NCBI GenBank assembly: GCA_040381035.1
Contig: JBEIHY010000002.1
Span: 1 to 64,000 of the forward strand
From: REEB506 sp040381035
GTDB lineage: Bacteria > Pseudomonadota > Alphaproteobacteria > Caulobacterales > Aquidulcibacteraceae
Reading direction: 5' to 3'
DNA length: 64,000 bases
Shown: positions 1 through 7,671 of the stretch, piece by piece
Layout: the number at the start of each line of letters is the position of its first letter
How positions within the stretch are numbered: position 1 is the stretch's first letter
The notes under the pieces: generated by a model
What the model saw: the letters and a program-made list of their open reading frames with translations, nothing else
Told to the model about the DNA's origin: nothing
Databases searched by the model: none
Position numbers and translations under genes: made by a program

Positions 1-345
1 GTGAATGGCTTTCGCGTCCAGACGGCGGCTGCCTCGCAGGGTTTTGCCGTCGATGGCGATGTGGCGCGCCGCCGCCTCGCCCCGCGCTCACGCTATCCCC
101 GTCCAGGGATTGGAAAAAATAATGATCGGTCGCGTGGCATGGGGCCTGCTCGCTGTCGATGCCGAATAAGCGCAACGCTTCCGGCTTCAGTCGGCGGCCC
201 CAGCGAAAAATCGCGATCAGATCGCTGGCGCCAGCCAGCATCGCCGCAATCGAAATGCCCAGCAGCGATTGCACACTGTATTGGCGCCCCTTGCGCCCGC
301 GCTTGTCCTCGATCTCACCCAAAGCGTCCCAAAGCGTTCGAACCA
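1..345 (-). pseudogene. ISAs1-family transposase, N-terminal remnant with frameshift, cut by window edge
   Basis: The reverse strand reads from an ATG at 345 into a protein beginning MVRTLWDALGEIEDKRGRKG and continuing through SVQSLLGISIAAMLAGA and HYFFQSLDGD. This is the layout of the N-terminal domain that precedes the DDE domain in ISAs1-type transposases. The reading frame breaks near the run of four C at 80-83. Beyond it the expected RHIAIDGKTLRGS segment continues in another frame to base 1. One extra base in that run would explain the shift, so the copy is probably inactive. The DDE domain lies outside the window. I could not fix the terminal inverted repeat. A possible outer end lies near 420-440, but this is unproven. 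Confidence 0.72.
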
Positions 346-503
346 TGGCCGGCCCTCCCATGCGGACGGCCAACCCATGGAGTCCGATTTGGCGCCCCCG
401 TCACCCAGCCAAGCCTGCGGTTCTTTGAATCACCCTGTCGCCCCCGCCTTTGACGCCGCCCAGCGCCCGCGCCATGTTAGCAGTCCAAGATTGAGGAGCC
501 GTG

Positions 504-1628
504 ATGGCCGGTACGCTTGAGCGCAACGCGCCGATTCGGGATTTCGTGCAGGAGATCGGTCGTCTGGCGAAGGCCGGCACTGCGACGGCCGAACGGGCCG
601 CTTATGTCGCCGGCCAGGGCGCCCGGGTGGCCTGGTTCCTGGGCCATTATGTCGCGGCGCGGCGCTTGTCGGGGCCGGTGCAACGGCCGGGCGATCCGAA
701 GTTCCAGCCCAAGGCCAAGCCGGGCGAGCCGGCCCGTATCCGCGCCGCCTTCTTGGAGCTGTTCGCACAGGACCGCGCCAATATAGAGGCCGGCCTCTAT
801 GCTGCGCCGGGCGGGTTTTCGCTGCCGGCGCTTCTCAACGCCTTTGACGCGAGCCGGAAGTTTTTTGAAGACTTGCCGGCGGTGGACGCTCGCCGTCTAG
901 CCCGCGACGGCGTCGAGGTCCGCGCACAGGCGCCGGCTGAAGGCGAGCGCTATCCGGCTTACTTCCTGCAGAACTTTCATTACCAATCCGGGGGGTGGCT
1001 CACCGCGGAAAGCGCGGAGCTTTACGATACCCAAGTCGAGGTTCTGTTTGGCGGCGGTGCAGCGGCGATGCGCCGGATCGCGCTGGGTGAAGTGGCGCGT
1101 GCGATGAAGGGGCGCGACCAGCGGCGCACGCGGCACTTGGATGTGGCGTGCGGCAATGGCGGCTTTCTTAGCCAGATCATGGCCTGTTATCCGCGCCTGC
1201 AAGCGAGTGGACTGGATCTGTCGCCGGCCTATGCCAAGGCGGCGCGCGACAGCTTGAAGGCCTGGCCGCATGTAGAAATCGTCCACGCCAATGCCGAAAC
1301 TATTCCGGAGTCCGATGGCGCGCTCGATCTGGTCAGCGTTGTTTATCTCTTTCACGAATTGCCGCCGCGGGTGCGGCGGATGGTGGCGGGTGAAATGGCC
1401 CGCGTGCTCAAGCCCGGTGGAGAATTGATTTTCGCCGATAGCCTGCAGACCGGCGACACGCCCGATCTCGATCTGATGCTGGAATGGTTCCCGGTCGGCT
1501 TTCATGAGCCGTTTTACAGCTCTTATCTGGCGGAAGACTTGGTCGCGCTGTTTGGCGAAGTTGGCTTGAAGCCGGTGGACACCAAGCGCGCGTTCTTGAC
1601 TAAAGTGATCCGGTTCCGGAAGACTTAG
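504..1628 (+). CDS. class I SAM-dependent methyltransferase
   Basis: A 374-residue protein with a Rossmann-type methyltransferase domain in its C-terminal half. The SAM-binding motif I reads HLDVACGNGGFLSQI, with the acidic-glycine core around residue 213. It is followed by GLDLSPAY (motif post-I) and ARVLKPGGELIFADSL (motif III region), the usual order in class I enzymes. The first 190 residues are helical, lack a recognised motif and may choose the substrate, which I cannot name. ATG 504 is preferred over GTG 501 because a GAGGAG ribosome site at 492-497 then sits six bases away. It follows the broken transposase remnant and precedes a monooxygenase on the same strand, with a 96-base gap. 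Confidence 0.85.
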   Translation: MAGTLERNAPIRDFVQEIGRLAKAGTATAERAAYVAGQGARVAWFLGHYVAARRLSGPVQRPGDPKFQPKAKPGEPARIRAAFLELFAQDRANIEAGLYAAPGGFSLPALLNAFDASRKFFEDLPAVDARRLARDGVEVRAQAPAEGERYPAYFLQNFHYQSGGWLTAESAELYDTQVEVLFGGGAAAMRRIALGEVARAMKGRDQRRTRHLDVACGNGGFLSQIMACYPRLQASGLDLSPAYAKAARDSLKAWPHVEIVHANAETIPESDGALDLVSVVYLFHELPPRVRRMVAGEMARVLKPGGELIFADSLQTGDTPDLDLMLEWFPVGFHEPFYSSYLAEDLVALFGEVGLKPVDTKRAFLTKVIRFRKT

Positions 1629-1724
1629 GGGCGCTGCCCGGCAGGCGCCTTGCGTGGCAAAGCACTTGCGCCGGCGCCATCTGTTGTCGCCTAATGGCGG
1701 CGCACGACACAAAAGGACGCCGCC

Positions 1725-3461
1725 ATGGCTGAGCCCGCCCAACCGTTGCTTGACGCTCTGATTGTCGGGGCCGGATTTTCCGGCATGTACATGCTGCACA
1801 AGCTGCGCGGACAAGCGATGAGCGCCCAGGTGGTGGAGGCCGGCGCTGGCGTCGGCGGCACCTGGTACTGGAACCGCTATCCCGGCGCGCGGGTTGATAT
1901 TCAGAGCTTGGAATACAGCTTCGGCTTTGACGAAGCGCTGGAGAAGCAGTGGCGGTGGTCTGAGCGTTACGCCCCGCAAGCCGAATTGCTGGCCTATGCC
2001 GAGCATGTCGCCGACCGCTTCGATCTGCGGCGCGATATGCGCTTCAACACCCGGGTGACGGCCGCACATTGGGACGAAGCCGCCCAGCTCTGGCGCGTTA
2101 CGACCGATGCCGGAGTGGATTATCGCTGCCGCCATCTGATCTTGGCCACGGGCTGCTTGTCGGTTCCCACTGATGTGACGTTCCCGAACATGGCGGCGTT
2201 CAAGGGGTCGATTTATCGCACTTCGCGCTGGCCAACCGAGGGCGTCGATTTTTCCGGCCAGCGTGTGGGAATCATTGGAACGGGATCTTCGGCGGTGCAA
2301 TCGATCCCGATCATTGCCGAGCAGGCGGCCCATCTGACGGTGTTTCAACGCACCCCGAACTATTCGATGCCCGCGCATAATGGCCCGATCCCGCAGGCCG
2401 ATTATGACGCCTGGGCCAAGGATCCGCGCGGCTATCGCGCAGCCTCAAAAGACACGCCCGGCGGTTTCCAGAACGAGGCCAACTCCACCACCTTGATCAC
2501 CGAGGCGCCGCCGGAAGAGGTTCGCGCCGAGCTGGAGCGGCGCTGGGCGATCGGCGGGTTTCGCATTTTGAGCGCCTATGCCGATCAAGCGATCTGTCCG
2601 ATCGCCAATCGGGTCGTACATGATTTCGTCGCCGAGAAAATCCGCGCGCAAGTGGCCGATCCCGCGGTGGCGGATTTGCTGACCCCAAAGGACCACCCAT
2701 TCGCCACCAAGCGGCCCTGCGTCGATACCGGCTACTACGCCACCTTCAACCGGCCCAATGTCACGCTGGTTGATCTGCACGCCGCGCCCCTGCTTGGCTT
2801 TACCGAAACCGGCATCGAAACCGGCTCCGGTCGCCATGACTTCGACGCGGTTGTTCTGGCCACCGGATTTGACGCCATGACCGGTGCGATCGAGCGGATC
2901 GATCTGGTCGGGCGAGAAGGCCGGCGGATCAAGGATCATTGGGCGGAAGGGCCGCGCTCATATCTCGGGCTGATGGTGGCGGGCTTTCCCAATCTGTTCA
3001 CGATCACCGGGCCGGGCAGCCCCTCAGTGCTGACCAATATGATCAACGCCATTGAGCAGCATGTGGAATGGGTCGCCGATTGCCTCGCTGCCCTGCAACA
3101 GCGCCAGCAAACCAGCATTGAGGCGAGCCCAGAAGCCGAAGCCGCTTGGCAGCGCCATTCCCTGGAAGCCGTCACACCGACGCTTCTGCAACAGGCCAAC
3201 AGCTGGTACATGGGCGCCAATGTGCCCGGCAAGCCGCGCATGTTCATGCCCTATGCCGGCGGCCTGAACACCTATGCCGAGATCTGCCGCCAGGTTGCAG
3301 CAAAGGGCTATGAGGGCTTCATTCTGCGCCAGGGCGATCGCGTCTTGAGCGACTCGCGCACCTTCACCAGCCACCCGCCCATGCCCGATATTCCCGCGGG
3401 GCTGCTGCCAATCATTGTCGAGCGCTTGAGCGCCGCTGGCCTGATGCCGGCGGCGGGGTAA
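1725..3461 (+). CDS. flavin-containing monooxygenase, Baeyer-Villiger type
   Basis: A 578-residue class B flavoprotein monooxygenase that should use FAD and NADPH to oxygenate ketones, placing an oxygen next to the carbonyl. The FAD-binding GAGFSG motif is at residues 15-20. The NADPH-binding GTGSSA motif is near residue 186. The length matches cyclohexanone and related monooxygenases. The Baeyer-Villiger fingerprint (F-x-G-x3-H-x3-W-P) appears at residues 159-170 as FKGSIYRTSRWP, so arginine replaces the usual histidine at position 165. Substrate range or even reaction type may therefore differ. An AGGA ribosome site lies eight bases before ATG 1725. An acyl-CoA dehydrogenase follows after 78 bases, which fits joint breakdown of an alicyclic or terpenoid compound (inference). 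Confidence 0.85.
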   Translation: MAEPAQPLLDALIVGAGFSGMYMLHKLRGQAMSAQVVEAGAGVGGTWYWNRYPGARVDIQSLEYSFGFDEALEKQWRWSERYAPQAELLAYAEHVADRFDLRRDMRFNTRVTAAHWDEAAQLWRVTTDAGVDYRCRHLILATGCLSVPTDVTFPNMAAFKGSIYRTSRWPTEGVDFSGQRVGIIGTGSSAVQSIPIIAEQAAHLTVFQRTPNYSMPAHNGPIPQADYDAWAKDPRGYRAASKDTPGGFQNEANSTTLITEAPPEEVRAELERRWAIGGFRILSAYADQAICPIANRVVHDFVAEKIRAQVADPAVADLLTPKDHPFATKRPCVDTGYYATFNRPNVTLVDLHAAPLLGFTETGIETGSGRHDFDAVVLATGFDAMTGAIERIDLVGREGRRIKDHWAEGPRSYLGLMVAGFPNLFTITGPGSPSVLTNMINAIEQHVEWVADCLAALQQRQQTSIEASPEAEAAWQRHSLEAVTPTLLQQANSWYMGANVPGKPRMFMPYAGGLNTYAEICRQVAAKGYEGFILRQGDRVLSDSRTFTSHPPMPDIPAGLLPIIVERLSAAGLMPAAG

Positions 3462-3539
3462 CGGGCGTGCCGTTGGGTTAGTCTGGCCCTGATCGCGCAT
3501 GCAGCTATAGTGGCGACAAACTGAACGGGAAGCGCGGCC

Positions 3540-4871
3540 ATGGACTTTTCGATCCCCCAAGAGATCGCCGATTATCTCAAAGTGCTCGACGCCTTTATCG
3601 AAACCGACATCAAGCCGCTGCAAGCGCAAGACGATAATGAGCGTTTCTTCGACCATCGCCGCGAATGGGCGCGCACCGATTTCGAGCATGGCGGTTTGCC
3701 GCGCAAGGAATGGGAGGACCTGCTGCGCGAAGCCCGCCGCCGCGCCGACAAGGCCGGCCACTTTCGCTATGCGCTGCCGAAGGAGTTTGGCGGCCAGGAC
3801 GGCACCAATCTCGGCATGGCGATTATCCGCGAGCATCTCGCCAAGAAGGGCCTTGGCCTGTTCAATGATCTGCAGAACGAGCACTCGATCGTCGGCAATC
3901 TGCCGGGCGTGTTGATGCTGCGCGATTTTGGCCGGCCCGATCAAAAACATCTGGTGGAGGCAAGCCTTGCCGGCAAGTTCATCGCCACTTTCGGCCTCAC
4001 CGAACCCGACCACGGCTCTGACGCGACGCATATGCAAACCCGCGCCGTGCCGATGGAAAAGGACGGCGTCAAAGGCTGGCTGATCAATGGCGAAAAGATG
4101 TGGACCACCGGCATGCATGTTGCGACCCACTGCATGTTGTTCTGCCGCACCAGCGGCAATGACGGCGACGCGGCGGGGATCACGTGCTTGCTGGCGCCGG
4201 CCGACGCGCCGGGCGTGAAGATCGAAGAATATCTGTGGACATTCAATATGCCGACGGACCATCCGCGGGTGTCATTCACCGATGTTTGGGTTCCTGAAAG
4301 CGCGCTGTTTGGCCAGCTTGGCGGCGGCTTGCTGCTCGCCCAACACTTCGTGCACGAAAACCGCATTCGGCAAGCCGCATCGTCTTTGGGCGCGGCGGTG
4401 TTTTGCGTAGAGGAGAGCGTCAAATACGCCCGCACCCGCAAGCCGTTCGGCGAAGCCTTGGCGAAGAACCAAGCGATCCAGTTTCCGCTGGTGGAATTGG
4501 CGACGCAATGCGAAATGCTGCGGATGCTGATCTACAAGACCGCCTGGGAAATGGATCAGATGCCCAAGCCTGAGGTCGAAAAGCGCCTCTCCGACAAGGT
4601 GTCGATGTGTAATTATTGGGCCAATCGGCTGTGCTGCGAAGCGGCCGATCGCGCCATCCAGGTTCATGGCGGCATCGGCTATTCACGCCACAAACCGTTC
4701 GAGCACATATATCGCCATCACCGCCGCTATCGCATCACCGAAGGCAGCGAAGAGATCCAGATGCGCAAAGTCGCCGGCTGGCTGTTTGGCTATTTGGGGC
4801 CGCGGCGCAAAGAGTTTGCAGCACGCGATGAAGCGTTCGCAGCGCAGAAGGCGGCGCGCAAAAAGGGCTGA
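3540..4871 (+). CDS. acyl-CoA dehydrogenase
   Basis: A 443-residue flavoprotein of the acyl-CoA dehydrogenase family, which forms a trans-2,3 double bond in acyl-CoA esters and passes electrons to ETF. The FAD/acyl binding region FGLTEPDHGSDATHMQTRA and the strand GWLINGEKMWTTG are diagnostic. The C-terminal domain has YARTRKPFGEALAKNQAIQ and VHGGIGYSRHKPFEHIYR, then RITEGSEEIQ, where the conserved glutamate region lies. The sequence is closer to the ACAD10/11-like branch than to short-chain enzymes. It lies downstream of a Baeyer-Villiger-type monooxygenase and upstream of a TetR regulator, a common arrangement for fatty or terpenoid acid degradation. Substrate chain length cannot be told from sequence. 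Confidence 0.9.
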   Translation: MDFSIPQEIADYLKVLDAFIETDIKPLQAQDDNERFFDHRREWARTDFEHGGLPRKEWEDLLREARRRADKAGHFRYALPKEFGGQDGTNLGMAIIREHLAKKGLGLFNDLQNEHSIVGNLPGVLMLRDFGRPDQKHLVEASLAGKFIATFGLTEPDHGSDATHMQTRAVPMEKDGVKGWLINGEKMWTTGMHVATHCMLFCRTSGNDGDAAGITCLLAPADAPGVKIEEYLWTFNMPTDHPRVSFTDVWVPESALFGQLGGGLLLAQHFVHENRIRQAASSLGAAVFCVEESVKYARTRKPFGEALAKNQAIQFPLVELATQCEMLRMLIYKTAWEMDQMPKPEVEKRLSDKVSMCNYWANRLCCEAADRAIQVHGGIGYSRHKPFEHIYRHHRRYRITEGSEEIQMRKVAGWLFGYLGPRRKEFAARDEAFAAQKAARKKG

Positions 4872-4978
4872 GGACGTCCAGCGCGGAATAAGGCTGCGCG
4901 CAGCCGGCCCGTTGCGTTCGCAAGGGGTGTTGCGTGGACTGGACGTTGCGGCTTCATTTGATAGAGTGCGTTCATCGA

Positions 4979-5608
4979 ATGGGTTCGGTGACGCTGATGA
5001 CGCGCGAAGAGCAAAAACAGGCCACCCGCGCCCGTGTTCTGGCGGCGGCTCGCAAGTTGTTTGCCCAGAACGGATTTCACGCCACAACCGTGCGGATGAT
5101 CGCCACCGAAGCGGGGAGTGCGGTGGGCGGGGTGTTCACTACTTTTGAGAGCAAAGAAGAAATATTGTTCGAGATCGCCGCAGAGCGCTACGACGCCCTC
5201 GCCCAAGCCATCATGGCCAAAGCCGATGGGCCGGGCCGGGTGCGTGACAAGCTGAAGCGCGGCTTTGCGGCGGCTTATCAGTTTGAGTTTGAGCGGATCG
5301 GGTTGCTGATGGTCCAGATCGGCGCTTCTTGGACCTGGTCGCATGCGTTCGAGGCCAAGAGCCAGGCGCGCTTGGCCGCGCCGTTTTCGTTCATCGGCAA
5401 GCTCCTGGGCGAGGCCCGCGCCAAAGGCGAAATGCGCGCCGATGCTGATTTGGCGCTGCTCGGCGATCTGCTGCTTGGCGTCTATTTGCGGACCTGGCGC
5501 CATGCCTGGTTTCGCAAGCTCGATGCGTCTGCAGCCGGCGCGCTGGCCGCTGTCCAGATTGACTTGGTGTTTGACGGCGCCGGCGCAGCGCAGCGTACAG
5601 TGGGTTGA
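4979..5608 (+). CDS. TetR-family transcriptional regulator
   Basis: A protein of about 209 residues with an N-terminal TetR helix-turn-helix: AAARKLFAQNGFHATTVRMI, then GGVFTTFESKEEILFEI, which corresponds to the recognition-helix segment. The C-terminal region is a variable all-helical ligand domain. It probably represses the adjacent acyl-CoA dehydrogenase and monooxygenase genes or the facing dehydrogenase gene (inference from position). The start is uncertain. ATG 4979 and ATG 4997 (giving MTREEQKQ) are both in frame and neither has a strong ribosome site. An earlier ATG at 4934 would add residues not typical of the family. Confidence 0.85.
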   Translation: MGSVTLMTREEQKQATRARVLAAARKLFAQNGFHATTVRMIATEAGSAVGGVFTTFESKEEILFEIAAERYDALAQAIMAKADGPGRVRDKLKRGFAAAYQFEFERIGLLMVQIGASWTWSHAFEAKSQARLAAPFSFIGKLLGEARAKGEMRADADLALLGDLLLGVYLRTWRHAWFRKLDASAAGALAAVQIDLVFDGAGAAQRTVG

Positions 5609-5641
5609 CGCTGGGCTGGCGCTGGGCTGGCGCTGGGCTGG
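5609..5641. repeat. three perfect tandem copies of an 11-bp unit
   Basis: Directly after the TetR stop codon the 11-base unit CGCTGGGCTGG is repeated three times without change (5609-5619, 5620-5630, 5631-5641), followed by a partial, diverged copy. It lies in the short gap between two convergent genes. It could slip in length without harming either one. No hairpin or terminator signature is visible in it. Confidence 0.9.
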
Positions 5642-5659
5642 CTCTGGTCAGAAGTGGCT

Positions 5660-6508
5660 TCAGCGTCGCGGCGTGCGCGACCGAATGCGGTCAAAGCCGG
5701 CTTTGATCGCTGCGACCCGGGCGTCAAACAGCGGCTCGAATTCGGTATCGGTGAAGATATAGGGCCAGTCGTCTTCGATCGCCTCTCGGACCAGTTCGCC
5801 AACATAAAGCGGGTCGATGCCCGCGGCGATCCGCTTTGTTGCCATTTCAACAAACGCCGCCAAAGGCCCGTCGGTCGCTTGCTGCTCCACAGCGCCGGCC
5901 AGGCGCTGGGGCACATTGCGGTTGGAGTTCATGATGTCGGTGCGAATGAAACCTGGACACAGAACGCTAACACCGATGCCGCGGGCGGCGAGCTGCGGGC
6001 GCAGTCCTTCGCTCAAGGCAACCACGCCGTACTTGGTGACATTATAGGCCGGCCCCGTTACCGCCACGAGCCCGGCCATCGAAGCGGTGGAGACGAACTG
6101 GCCGCCCTCGCCATGGCTTTCGATCAGGGGCCCGAAAATCTCAATGCCCCAGATCACGCTCATCAGATTGACGCCGAGCGTCCAGGTCCAACTCGCATCG
6201 GTCCATTGGCCATAGCCGGCGCCGCCGCCAACGCCGGCATTGTTGACGAGGATATGCACTTTGCCAAAAGCAGCAATCGTTGCGTCAGCGGCTGCCTGCA
6301 AATCATCCCGCAGCGACACATCCGCGACGACGCCTTCTACCATCGCATTGGTGGCCTTTAGTTGCGCCACGGCCTTGGCCAAACGCTCGGCTTCGATGTC
6401 GCACAGCATAACCTTCACGCCAGCCTGCGCCAGCGCCGTGGCAATGCCCAATCCGATGCCGGAAGCCGCGCCCGTGACAAATGCCGTTTGGCCCGCCAAG
6501 TCTTTCAT
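5660..6508 (-). CDS. short-chain dehydrogenase/reductase (SDR)
   Basis: A 282-residue classical SDR that should interconvert an alcohol and a ketone with NAD(P)H. The cofactor motif VTGAASGIG is near residue 11. The stabilising NNAG motif follows. The catalytic STASMAG serine and YNVTK tyrosine-lysine pair are present. The C-terminal extension (about 60 residues beyond the core) resembles SDRs often found with monooxygenase and acyl-CoA dehydrogenase genes. ATG 6508 is chosen because a GGGGAA ribosome site sits six bases upstream. An in-frame ATG at 6559 lacks one and would add a non-conserved leader. It converges on the TetR gene and runs divergently from leuB. Confidence 0.88.
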   Translation of the reverse strand: MKDLAGQTAFVTGAASGIGLGIATALAQAGVKVMLCDIEAERLAKAVAQLKATNAMVEGVVADVSLRDDLQAAADATIAAFGKVHILVNNAGVGGGAGYGQWTDASWTWTLGVNLMSVIWGIEIFGPLIESHGEGGQFVSTASMAGLVAVTGPAYNVTKYGVVALSEGLRPQLAARGIGVSVLCPGFIRTDIMNSNRNVPQRLAGAVEQQATDGPLAAFVEMATKRIAAGIDPLYVGELVREAIEDDWPYIFTDTEFEPLFDARVAAIKAGFDRIRSRTPRR

Positions 6509-6603
6509 GTGAATTCCCCGCGTTTGGCAAAGCCTGCGCTTGCCCGCACCCAATGGCAAGCCGACGGCCTTGACCGCGGCCGCCGGCTCGGCTCCAAAGC
6601 GGC

Positions 6604-7671
6604 ATGACCAAATCTCTTTTGCTGCTTCCCGGCGACGGCATCGGCCCGGAAGTGATCGCTGAAACCCGCCGCATCATTGAGGCGCTGCGCGCCCAGGCCG
6701 GGCTCGTTCTGGAAATCGAAACGGCGCCATTCGGCGGCGCAGCGATTGACCAGAGCGGCGTTCCCATCACGCCTGAAACGATTGCTGCGGCCAAAGCGTC
6801 GGATGCGGTGTTGATGGGCGCAGTCGGCGGGCCGCAATGGGCCAAGGTGGCGCGCGCCCATCGCCCGGAGGCTGGTATTCTGGCCTTGCGCAAGGCGATG
6901 GCGGTGTATGCCAATCTGCGTCCGGCTTATTGTTTTGGGCCATTGGCTGATGCTTCGGCCTTGAAGCGGGAACTGGTTGAAGGGCTCGATATCCTGATCG
7001 TGCGCGAATTGACCGGCGGGGTCTATTTTGGTGAGCCGCGCGGGATTGAGACCCTGCCGGACGGCCAGCGCCGCGGCTTTGACACCCAGGTCTATACGTC
7101 TACTGAAATTCGCCGCGTCGCAGCGGTGGCGTTTGAAGCCGCCAAAGGCCGGCGTGGGATGGTGCATTCGGCGGAAAAGTCCAATGTCATGGAATCGGGC
7201 CAGTTGTGGCGCGAAGAAGTCACCGCGCTTCATGCCGAGCGCTTCAGCGATGTTAAGCTGGAGCATATCCTGGCCGACAATTGCGCGATGCAATTGGTCC
7301 GCGCGCCCAAGCAGTTCGACGTGATCGTCACCGACAATCTGTTTGGCGATCTGCTCAGCGATCAGGCCGCGATGCTCACCGGCTCGATTGGCATGTTGCC
7401 AAGCGCGGCTTTGGGCGATCCCGGAAAGCCGGGCCTGTACGAGCCGATCCATGGTTCCGCGCCGGATATTGCGGGCCAGGGGGTCGCCAATCCGATCGCG
7501 GCGATTTTATCGTTTGAGATGGCGCTGCGGCTGTCGCTTGGCCGCGCGGACCTCGCGGACCGGGTGCGCGATGCGGTGGCCCAAGCGCTCGCCGCCGGCG
7601 CCCGCACCCGCGATCTTGGCGGGGGGATGACGACGCGCCAGATGGGCGACGCCGTGTTGGCCGCGCTCTGA
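6604..7671 (+). CDS. leuB: 3-isopropylmalate dehydrogenase
   Basis: A 355-residue decarboxylating dehydrogenase of leucine biosynthesis. It converts 3-isopropylmalate to 2-oxoisocaproate with NAD. The start LLLPGDGIGPEVI, the LMGAVGGPQW segment, the RELTGGVYFGEPRG loop, SDQAAMLTGSIGMLPSA and GLYEPIHGSAPDIAGQG are all family signatures, and the length is typical. Homologues usually have DKANV where this copy reads EKSNV, a mild divergence in the substrate/cofactor loop. No leuC or leuD is nearby. The stop codon abuts the end of the convergent retron reverse transcriptase gene (one base apart), so the retron was either inserted right here or the boundary was trimmed. Confidence 0.92.
   Translation: MTKSLLLLPGDGIGPEVIAETRRIIEALRAQAGLVLEIETAPFGGAAIDQSGVPITPETIAAAKASDAVLMGAVGGPQWAKVARAHRPEAGILALRKAMAVYANLRPAYCFGPLADASALKRELVEGLDILIVRELTGGVYFGEPRGIETLPDGQRRGFDTQVYTSTEIRRVAAVAFEAAKGRRGMVHSAEKSNVMESGQLWREEVTALHAERFSDVKLEHILADNCAMQLVRAPKQFDVIVTDNLFGDLLSDQAAMLTGSIGMLPSAALGDPGKPGLYEPIHGSAPDIAGQGVANPIAAILSFEMALRLSLGRADLADRVRDAVAQALAAGARTRDLGGGMTTRQMGDAVLAAL

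Noticed and set aside
897..2378. A 493-codon open frame on the minus strand
   Set aside because: It is antisense to the methyltransferase and monooxygenase genes, has no family motif and shows the low-complexity composition of a shadow frame in GC-rich DNA.
3024..4262. A 412-codon open frame on the minus strand
   Set aside because: It is antisense to the acyl-CoA dehydrogenase and monooxygenase genes and lacks motifs or a ribosome site.
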